Positions 42,460-49,452 of a stretch of DNA of 64,000 bases are shown here, one piece after another (position 1 is the stretch's first letter; each line of letters begins with the position of its first letter). The stretch lies in contig NZ_BNBZ01000024.1 of the NCBI RefSeq assembly GCF_014656215.1, positions 41,397 to 105,396 of the forward strand, read 5' to 3'. The notes below the pieces were generated by a model. That model did not search any database. It was given only the letters and a program-made list of their open reading frames with translations, and was not told where the DNA came from. Both the position numbers and the translations under genes were made by a program. Source of the DNA: Streptomyces zaomyceticus (lineage in GTDB: Bacteria > Actinomycetota > Actinomycetes > Streptomycetales > Streptomycetaceae).

Positions 42460-44450
42460 GCGATCCTCACGGTGTGATCGAGCTGATCGTCTCCCTCCGT
42501 GCGCGGGTCGCCGCGCTCGTGGAACTCCGCAGCGCCTGCGATCCGACGGCCGGTGATCCGATGCGCGGGCTCTTCCTCACCGGGGAGACCGTCCGCCGGA
42601 TCGCCGCGGGGCCGGTCCACGAGGTGGAGTACGGCGCAGGCCTCGAACTGCCGGACCTCGGCCGGGGGGACCGGCTCGGCTCCCTGGCGGCGGCCTTCGG
42701 GCTGTCCGCGCTCGACGCGCACATCCTCCTCGCGGCGCTCGCGCCCGATGTGGACCGGGGCTTCGAGGGGCTGTACGGGTACCTCAACGACGACGTCGGC
42801 CGGCGCCGCGCCACGATGGCGCTCACCCTCGACCTCGCGGCCGTCGACCCGTTCGACGCCGCCGCCCGCGACCGCTTCCATGCGGGGGCGCCGCTGCGGT
42901 CAGGGGGGCTGCTGGAGATCGAGGAGGAGGACCGGCCGCTGCCCGGCAGGGCGCTGCGGGTGCCGGAGCGGGTCGTGGCGCATCTGCTGGGCGACGACAG
43001 CCGGCTGGACGCCCGGCTGTCGGGTGCCGGTGTGGAGCTGCTGCCCGCCGTCGGCACGGACGGGGCCGGGGCGCCCACCGCGCTGGGCGCTCGGGTCGCC
43101 GCCGCCGGATCCGTCACCGTCCACCTGCGGGAGCGCGTCCCCGGGGCCGCGACCGACGCGGTGGTGGCCGCGCTGCTCGGCGCGGGGCGGCCGGTGCTGC
43201 GCTACCGGCCGGATTCCGTCGACACGGTGGTGGCACGGGTGCTGCTGCGCGAGGCCCGGCTGCGCGGCGCCGCCGTCGTCGTCGAGCCGCTTCCGCCGCA
43301 GCCCGGTCCCCTGGTGCGCGTACTCGCCGGCTCGGGTACGACGGTGGTACTCGCCGGAACCGACGCGCCGGACCCCGGCTGGGCACCGGACGCGGAGCTC
43401 CTGGCCCTTGACGCGCCGACGGACCGGGCCGGCACCGGCGATCTGTGGCAGCGCGAACTCGGCTCGCTGGACGGCGACTTCGATCTGGACGAGGCCACCG
43501 CGCCGTACCGTCTCAGTGGTGACCAGGTCCGCCGGGCGGCCCGTACGGCGCGGGCGCTCGCCGAGTTCGAGGGCACTGCGGTGACCCGGGCGCAGGTGCA
43601 GCGCAGCGCTCGGCTGGTCTCCGCCCCGCTGCTCGACAGCCGTGCGCGGCGGATCCGGCCGGCCGTCGGCTTCGCCGACATCGTCCTGCCCGAGGAACCC
43701 CTGGGGCTGCTGCACGAGTTGACCGGCCGGGCCCGTCACCGGGACCGGGTGCTCGGCGAGTGGAGGCTGCGGACCGGCGGCGGGCGCGGTCGGGGTGTCG
43801 TCGCGCTGTTCGCCGGCGAGTCGGGCACCGGCAAGACGCTCGGAGCCGAGGTCGTCGCGGGCGAACTGGGCCTGGACCTGTATGTGGTGGACCTCTCGGC
43901 GGTGGTCGACAAGTACGTCGGAGAGACCGAGAAGAACCTGGAGCGGATCTTCGTCGAGGTGGACCGCACGGACTGTGTGCTGCTCTTCGACGAGGCCGAC
44001 GCGGTCTTCGGCAAACGTTCCGAGGTGAAGAGTTCGCACGATCGGTACGCCAATCTGGAGAGCGCCTATCTGCTCCAGCGTCTTGAGGCGTTCGACGGGA
44101 TCGCGGTGCTCACCACCAATCTGCGGGCCAATATCGACGACGCGTTCACGCGCCGGCTCGATCTGGTCGTGGACTTCCCGTTCCCGGACCCGGAGCAGCG
44201 GGTCTCGCTCTGGCACTCCTGCCTCACCGGTACCCCGAAGGCGGAGTGCGTGGACGAGGAGATCACGCGCTGTGCGGAGGAGTTCGAACTCGCGGGCGGC
44301 GCGATCCGTTCGGCCGCGGTGACGGCCGGGTACCTGGCCGCGGCCCGTGGCTCGGCGGTGACCGGGGCGGATGTACGGGCCGGGGCGCGGCGGGAGTACC
44401 AGAAGGCCGGGCGGCTGGTCCTGGACGCAGGCGTGCCCTGGGCTCCGTAG
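42456..44450 (+). CDS. CIS-associated AAA+ ATPase (Pvc15/Afp15-like)
   Basis: This 664-residue protein has an N-terminal helical region and a C-terminal AAA+ domain: Walker A AGESGTGKT near 453-461, Walker B CVLLFDEADAVFGKR near 507-521, and arginine-finger region ANIDDAFTRRLDLVVDF. In CIS loci this ATPase assists assembly or sheath recycling. ATG 42456 overlaps the DUF4255 stop. A strong stem-loop follows, 16 bases after its stop, separating it from the convergent membrane-protein gene. Confidence 0.92.
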   Translation: MSDPHGVIELIVSLRARVAALVELRSACDPTAGDPMRGLFLTGETVRRIAAGPVHEVEYGAGLELPDLGRGDRLGSLAAAFGLSALDAHILLAALAPDVDRGFEGLYGYLNDDVGRRRATMALTLDLAAVDPFDAAARDRFHAGAPLRSGGLLEIEEEDRPLPGRALRVPERVVAHLLGDDSRLDARLSGAGVELLPAVGTDGAGAPTALGARVAAAGSVTVHLRERVPGAATDAVVAALLGAGRPVLRYRPDSVDTVVARVLLREARLRGAAVVVEPLPPQPGPLVRVLAGSGTTVVLAGTDAPDPGWAPDAELLALDAPTDRAGTGDLWQRELGSLDGDFDLDEATAPYRLSGDQVRRAARTARALAEFEGTAVTRAQVQRSARLVSAPLLDSRARRIRPAVGFADIVLPEEPLGLLHELTGRARHRDRVLGEWRLRTGGGRGRGVVALFAGESGTGKTLGAEVVAGELGLDLYVVDLSAVVDKYVGETEKNLERIFVEVDRTDCVLLFDEADAVFGKRSEVKSSHDRYANLESAYLLQRLEAFDGIAVLTTNLRANIDDAFTRRLDLVVDFPFPDPEQRVSLWHSCLTGTPKAECVDEEITRCAEEFELAGGAIRSAAVTAGYLAAARGSAVTGADVRAGARREYQKAGRLVLDAGVPWAP

Positions 44451-44466
44451 CGGCGGCGCGAGGACG

Positions 44467-44503
44467 GGAGAGGGGGCCACCCGGTGCGGGTGGCCCCCTC
44501 TCC
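44467..44503. terminator. Perfect stem-loop between convergent CIS genes
   Basis: Perfect 17-base arms (GGAGAGGGGGCCACCCG, 44467-44483, with 44487-44503) flank the loop GTG. It lies between the ATPase stop and the stop of the convergent membrane-protein gene, so it probably terminates both. Confidence 0.88.
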
Positions 44504-44574
44504 TGCGCTGCCGGGTCCCTCGGCCCAGGTCGTCTCCTTCGGACCAGGCAAGATCCGGAAGAGACGGCCCCGGC

Positions 44575-46224
44575 TCACATGACGCTGCCGCCGACCATCT
44601 TCTGGAGGGTCGCCCAGTCGACCTTGCCGCTGGCGGGCAGGCCCACGGCCGACTGGTAGGCGCTGATGTACCGCGCGGTCGTGTCGCTGTACTTGGTGAG
44701 CGTCTGCTTGTCCGTGCGGAGGTAGTCGATGCCGGCCCGTGCGTAGTTGCGCGCGTTCTGGAGGTCCCTCGGGCTGGACTGGCGGTTGTACGCCCACCAG
44801 AACGCCGCCATCAGCTGGGTGTTCTGGTGCGTGCTGGATCCGGGCTTCACCGTGTCGGGTGTGATGCGCTGGGCCCAGAGCGAGACGAGGGTCGCCCGGC
44901 CGAGCTCGCCCTCGTTGTCCGTCAGGAAGATCGCGGCGGAGTTCTTGTTGTTCTCCTCGCCGTCCTTGACGACCGCGCGCTGGTAGCAGACGAGGGAGGA
45001 GCGGGTCGGCGCGTCGATCACGCCCTTGGTCCAGCCCGGCTTCAGCGTGCAGCGGTTGGAGGCCCCCAACGCCGCGAGGCGTTCCTGGGCGAACTCGACC
45101 ACCAGGTCCTTCGGGTAACCGGTGCGCCAGGGCGGCACGGTCACCGGGGCGGCGGGCGGGGCCGTGGTCGGCTGGTTGCCGCCGCCACCGGGATTCGATC
45201 CGCCCTGGGTCGGTCCGCCGCCGCCACCGCCGTTGCCACCACCGCCGCCGCCGGACGAGCCGCCCTCGGTGGGTCCACCGCCGCCGGCTCCTGAGCCGTC
45301 GTCGCCGGGGGGCGGCGGGAGGTCCTGCGTGAGGGGCGGGAGGTCGCTGCCGGGCGGCTTCCCGCCGGGCGTGGGCCCTCCGGTCGAACCGGGCGGAGGC
45401 GGCGCGTCGGGAAGCTCGTCGCCGGTCCCCTGCGGCGCCGGCCTGGGCACGTTGGTCGCCTTGATCTCCTTCGCCGCGCTCACGATCTTCGGCGAGAAGT
45501 TGAACCAGAGCACGATGAAGGCGATCACGGCGGTCAGCAGGAGTCCGCCCACCACGACGAGCCAGTTCCCGAAGACGGGGCGCTGGTCGAAGGTGGCGTC
45601 GAGGTCGAGCGCGGTGTCGTCGCCGGCCCGCCGTACGGCCACGGTGAACCGGTGCTGCTCCTCGGCACCGGTCCACCGCACGGTCTGGGGCCGCACCACG
45701 AGCTCGCCGAACGCGGCGCGGCCCGGGGCGATCTGCACGGCGTTCGGCCGTACGTCGAGGGTGAGCCGGTTCGCCTCGTCGCGCGCCACGAGCGAAGCGG
45801 TCAGCGGGGTGTTGCCGAGGTTGTCCACGGCGATCCGGGCGCGTCCGCGGAAGCGGCCGAGGAGCGCGGGCGGGAGCAGTTCGGCACGGGTCTCGGTGAA
45901 GGGAGTGACGGTCAGCCGGCCCTCCACCACGTCGCGGGCGCCGGAGTTCTCCCGGGGGTCGACACGGATGCCGTACGGGAGGGGTCCGGCCTCCACGTCC
46001 GAGGAGCGGGGCGGGGCGAAAGATATCTCGGCGGTTCCCTCGCTGCCCGGGTAGAGACGGAGCACGTCCGGCTCGATCCGGGACCAGCCCGAGGGTTTGC
46101 CGACGAGGGAGAGGCGGTATTCCTCGACGGTGTCGCCGGTGTTCCGCACCCGCAGTCGGGCGCCGGCCCGTGCTCCGGGCTCGACGGTCACCTCGGCCGG
46201 GTCCAGAGAGGTCCACATGGTCAT
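44575..46224 (-). CDS. CIS-linked single-pass membrane protein with PG-binding-like outer domain (CisA-like)
   Basis: This 549-residue protein, on the opposite strand within the CIS locus, starts with two Ig-like cytoplasmic domains (about 8-110 and 111-210: VEPGARAGARLRVRNTGD; LPPALLGRFRGRARIAVDNLGNTPL). One membrane helix follows at about 221-243, then a long Gly/Pro linker (about 258-370). A C-terminal domain with PG_binding_1-like words (VEFAQERLAALG; IDAPTRSSLVCYQ) comes last. Topology puts the N-terminus inside. Streptomyces CIS loci include a membrane protein, CisA, reported to be needed for CIS function; position and topology match, but orthology needs alignment. The start is ATG 46224. 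Confidence 0.8.
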   Translation of the reverse strand: MTMWTSLDPAEVTVEPGARAGARLRVRNTGDTVEEYRLSLVGKPSGWSRIEPDVLRLYPGSEGTAEISFAPPRSSDVEAGPLPYGIRVDPRENSGARDVVEGRLTVTPFTETRAELLPPALLGRFRGRARIAVDNLGNTPLTASLVARDEANRLTLDVRPNAVQIAPGRAAFGELVVRPQTVRWTGAEEQHRFTVAVRRAGDDTALDLDATFDQRPVFGNWLVVVGGLLLTAVIAFIVLWFNFSPKIVSAAKEIKATNVPRPAPQGTGDELPDAPPPPGSTGGPTPGGKPPGSDLPPLTQDLPPPPGDDGSGAGGGGPTEGGSSGGGGGGNGGGGGGPTQGGSNPGGGGNQPTTAPPAAPVTVPPWRTGYPKDLVVEFAQERLAALGASNRCTLKPGWTKGVIDAPTRSSLVCYQRAVVKDGEENNKNSAAIFLTDNEGELGRATLVSLWAQRITPDTVKPGSSTHQNTQLMAAFWWAYNRQSSPRDLQNARNYARAGIDYLRTDKQTLTKYSDTTARYISAYQSAVGLPASGKVDWATLQKMVGGSVM

Positions 46225-46701
46225 GGGCGAACGTTAAGGGCGCGGGGGTGGCTTCCGGCTGCCCGAAAGTCCCTGCCCGGGGGCAGCGCCGGGTGCCCCC
46301 GCGACGTCCTGTCCAGGCATCCCCGGCCGCCCCGCGCCCCCGGTGCGCCCGGTACACGGGTGCGGTGTCCGCGAGGGCAATCGGCACTGCCCTCGCGAGC
46401 GCCCCTTCCTCCCTGGTCGGGGCGGCGGGGCTCGACGAGAGTCGGTGGTGTTCGACCGCTGCCCACAGCCGAGGGCAGGCCGCGCTGCGGCGGACCTCGG
46501 AGGTGTCCTGGCGAGCCCTGCCCGATCGACAGGACATCCCCCGGGGGAACGCGGCGTTCGCGGCGCCGGTACGGCAGCGGTGCGGCGGGCGGCGGGAGTG
46601 GTGGTCCGCGGACCACGTTCCCGCCACCGCCCGCCCCGCGCCGCGACACCGCACGACCACCGCATTCCGCAGAACCACGCCCTCCGAGGAGACCACGCAC
46701 C
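46225..46701. other. Long divergent promoter region of the sheath operon
   Basis: These 477 bases separate the membrane-protein gene (minus) from the sheath gene (plus). Long frames in both directions lack coding character and overlap neighbours. I see no clear palindrome, but a ribosome binding site GAGGAG at 46686-46691 serves the sheath. The length suggests a long 5' leader or regulated promoters for the abundant sheath transcript. Confidence 0.5.
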
Positions 46702-48282
46702 ATGCCCACGTACCTGTCCCCCGGCGTCTACGTCGAGGAAGTCGCCAGCGGCTCCCGTCCCATCGAGGGCCTCGGGACCTCTGTCGCCGCGTTCGTCGGG
46801 CTCGCGCCCGTCGGGCCGCTCAACGAGCCGGTGCTCGTCACGAACTGGTCGCAGTACGTCGCGTCGTTCGGTGACTTCGCGGACGGGTACTACCTCGCCC
46901 ACTCCGTGTACGGGTTCTTCAACAACGGCGGCACCGCCGCGTACGTCGTGCGCGTCGGTGGCGGGGACGCGCAGGGCGCGACCCGGGCCGTCGGCTCCGT
47001 CGCCTCCGCCGCGCCGCAGCTCGTCTCCGGCGAGGCGGTCGCGCTCGGCACCTTCAAGGTCGCCGCGATCGCCGCCGGATCCGAGGCCGGCGGGGCGCTG
47101 ACCGTCGAGGTGCAGGACGTCGAGGGCGAGACCGAGCGGTTCAAGCTGGTCGTCAAGGACGGCGAGAAGGTCGTCGAGAGCTTCGACGCCTCCGCCAAGA
47201 AGAGCGCCCGCAACTACGTCGTCGCGCAGGTCAAGCAGCGTTCCAAGACCATCGTCCTCGAAGAGGCGACCGCGGGTGCGCAGCTCGCCAAGCCGGACGC
47301 GCAGTCCGTGACGCTCGCCCCGCCCGTACAGATTCCGGCGCAGGTGACGACGCAGGCCGAGGCCGGCGCGGCACTGGAGTCGAAGCAGTTCATCGGCGAC
47401 TCCGCCGACCGGACCGGTTTCGGCGGGCTCGAGGCGTACGACGAGATCAACATGGTCGCCGTGCCCGACCTGATGGCCGCCTACCAGCAGGGGCTCATCG
47501 ACCTGGAGCAGGTCAAGGCCGTCCAGCTCGGTCTCATCGCGCACTGCGAGCTGATGGGCGACCGGATGGCGATCCTCGACCCGCCGCCGTCGCTGAACGC
47601 CCGCGACATCCGCAAGTGGCGTCAGGAGTTCGCCGGTTACGACTCCCCGTACGCGGCCCTCTACTACCCGTGGATCAAGTCCTTCGACCCGGCGAGCGGC
47701 CAGACCCGGGTGGTGCCGCCGTCCGGCCACATGGCCGGCGTCTGGGCGCGCAACGACGCCGAGCGCGGTGTCCACAAGGCCCCCGCCAACGAGATCGTGC
47801 GCGGCGCCGTCGACCTGGAGCTCCAGATCACCCGTGGCGAGCAGGACCTGCTCAACCCCATCGGTGTGAACTGCATCCGCGCCTTCCCCGGCCGCGGCAT
47901 CCGGGTGTGGGGCGCGCGGACCCTGGCGTCCGACCCGGCGTGGCGCTACCTGAACGTCCGCCGCTACTTCAACTACCTCGAGGAGTCGATCCTCGTCGGT
48001 ACGCAGTGGGTCGTCTTCGAGCCCAACGACCAGTCGCTGTGGGCCCGTATCCGCCGGAACATCTCGGCCTTCCTCGTCAACGAGTGGCGCCAGGGGGCCC
48101 TGTTCGGCCAGCGCGCCGAGGACGCCTTCTACGTGAAGTGCGACGCCGAGACCAATCCGCCGGAGTCCGTCGACCTCGGCCGCGTGGTCTGCGAGATCGG
48201 CATCGCCCCGGTGAAGCCCGCCGAGTTCGTGGTCTTCCGCCTCGCCCAGATCCAGGGCGGTGGGGGCGAGCTGGAGGAGTAG
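46702..48282 (+). CDS. CIS sheath protein
   Basis: This 526-residue contractile-sheath protein has the N-terminal sheath signature TYLSPGVYVEEVASGSRPI and the C-terminal domain EESILVGTQWVVFEPNDQSLW and ARIRRNISAFLVNEW, typical of phage-tail/CIS sheaths. A single sheath gene is present. The central insert (about 95-215) is Ala/Val/Lys-rich and probably surface-exposed. The start is ATG 46702 with GAGGAG. Contraction of the sheath drives the tube in phage-tail-like systems. Tube and baseplate genes follow. Confidence 0.96.
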   Translation: MPTYLSPGVYVEEVASGSRPIEGLGTSVAAFVGLAPVGPLNEPVLVTNWSQYVASFGDFADGYYLAHSVYGFFNNGGTAAYVVRVGGGDAQGATRAVGSVASAAPQLVSGEAVALGTFKVAAIAAGSEAGGALTVEVQDVEGETERFKLVVKDGEKVVESFDASAKKSARNYVVAQVKQRSKTIVLEEATAGAQLAKPDAQSVTLAPPVQIPAQVTTQAEAGAALESKQFIGDSADRTGFGGLEAYDEINMVAVPDLMAAYQQGLIDLEQVKAVQLGLIAHCELMGDRMAILDPPPSLNARDIRKWRQEFAGYDSPYAALYYPWIKSFDPASGQTRVVPPSGHMAGVWARNDAERGVHKAPANEIVRGAVDLELQITRGEQDLLNPIGVNCIRAFPGRGIRVWGARTLASDPAWRYLNVRRYFNYLEESILVGTQWVVFEPNDQSLWARIRRNISAFLVNEWRQGALFGQRAEDAFYVKCDAETNPPESVDLGRVVCEIGIAPVKPAEFVVFRLAQIQGGGGELEE

Positions 48283-48401
48283 TCCTCCCCGCTCTCTCCG
48301 CCCCGGCTGCTCCACCGCCGGCCTGCCCTCCCCCGGCCTTCCGACCTCGGTCCGTGCGCCTGCCGCGCGCGGATCCACCCCTCGAACAGGAGTGAACCCC
48401 C

Positions 48402-48845
48402 ATGTCCCTCGACACCGGTGACGCCCTCACTACCCATAATTTCGGCCTGCAGATCGACGGCGTCATGGTCGAGACCCTGCAGGAGATCAGCGGCCTCTCG
48501 ATGGAGCAGGACGTCATCGAGTTCCAGCAGGTCTCGGCGGACGGCAAGCCGATCATCAAGAAGCTCCCCGGGGTGAAGAAGGCCGGTGAGTGCACGGTGA
48601 CCCGCGGCGCGACCCAGTCCGCCGCCTTCACCGAGTGGATCTCGTCCTCCATCGCCGGAGACATGGGCTCGGCCCGCAAGGACGCGTCCATCATCTTCCT
48701 GGACTACCAGCTCACCGAGGTCAAGCGGTACAACCTCCGCAACGCCTGGTGCACCAAGGTGGAACTGAGCGCCACCAAGGCCGGCGACGCCGCGGCGTTG
48801 ACCGAGCAGGTCACCATCACCTTCGAAGAGCTGACGCTCGGCTGA
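48402..48845 (+). CDS. CIS inner-tube protein 1
   Basis: This 147-residue Hcp/gp19-like tube protein has HNFGLQIDGVMVETLQEISGL and KKAGECTVTRGATQSAAFTEW, then DASIIFLDYQLTEVKRYNLRNAW. Such subunits form hexamer rings stacked inside the sheath. The start is ATG 48402 with AGGAGTG. Its stop overlaps the following gene start by one base. A second tube-like gene lies at 52536. Confidence 0.93.
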   Translation: MSLDTGDALTTHNFGLQIDGVMVETLQEISGLSMEQDVIEFQQVSADGKPIIKKLPGVKKAGECTVTRGATQSAAFTEWISSSIAGDMGSARKDASIIFLDYQLTEVKRYNLRNAWCTKVELSATKAGDAAALTEQVTITFEELTLG

Positions 48846-49264
48846 TGCGACGCGAGGGATCGGCGGGAGCGCAGCAGGGCCGCCGACAGGAGCCGCTCCG
48901 CACGGAGTTCGAGTTCGAGCTGCCGCGCGGGTTCGTCGACGAGGCGGGCACCGTGCACCGCAACGGGGCGATGCGGCTGGCCACGGCCAGGGACGAACTG
49001 CTCCCGCTGCGGGACATCCGGGTCCGTGAGAACCCGGCCTACCTGTCCGTGGTGCTGCTCGGCCGGGTGATCACCCGGCTGGGCACGCTCCCGTCGGTCC
49101 ACGACGGGACGGTGGAGAACATGTTCGCCTCCGACCTGGCGTTCCTCCAGGACTTCTACCGGCAGATCAACGCGGAGGGGCACACCAGGGCCGCCGTCGC
49201 CTGCCCGCACTGCGAGGAGTCCTTCGAGGTCGAGCTGGCCGGGAGCCGCCTGGGGGAATCGTGA
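48845..49264 (+). CDS. CIS small protein, tail-assembly-chaperone-like
   Basis: This 139-residue protein has a basic N-terminus (RREGSAGAQQGRRQEP) and an alpha/beta core (FELPRGFVDEAGTVHRNGAM; NPAYLSVVLLGRVITRLG), with a single CPHC pair near the C-terminus, possibly a metal-binding half site. Similar small genes follow the tube gene in other CIS loci and in phage where they act as tail-assembly chaperones; this role is inferred from position. ATG 48845 overlaps the tube stop by one base; its stop overlaps a 50-residue gene. Confidence 0.78.
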   Translation: MRREGSAGAQQGRRQEPLRTEFEFELPRGFVDEAGTVHRNGAMRLATARDELLPLRDIRVRENPAYLSVVLLGRVITRLGTLPSVHDGTVENMFASDLAFLQDFYRQINAEGHTRAAVACPHCEESFEVELAGSRLGES

Positions 49265-49413
49265 CGTACCCGGCCGACCGGATCGAGGAGGAGACCGCGT
49301 ACCTCGCCTTCCATTTCCACTGGGGCATGGACGACATCCTCGATCTGGAACACGCGGACCGGCGCGGGTACGTGGCCCAGGTGGCCTCGCTGGTGGAGCG
49401 GTCGCAGGCGTAA
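49261..49413 (+). CDS. Small CIS protein (DUF6760-like)
   Basis: This 50-residue protein begins MTYPADRIEEETAYLAFHFH and continues WGMDDILDLEHADRRGYVAQ, a pattern I know as the DUF6760 family of actinobacterial CIS loci. It is probably two helices. GTG 49261 overlaps the preceding stop by four bases, so it is translationally coupled. Its function is unknown; small partners of tail-assembly chaperones occur in phage at this point. Confidence 0.8.
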   Translation: MTYPADRIEEETAYLAFHFHWGMDDILDLEHADRRGYVAQVASLVERSQA

Positions 49414-49452
49414 CGGCAGGACAGGGAAGGGAGGTTGGAGGAGACCGTGGGG

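Noticed and set aside
44066..46696. 876-codon minus-strand frame overlapping the CIS membrane protein
   Set aside because: The 549-codon frame in this area gives an ordered protein with a membrane helix; this one is Arg/Pro-rich.
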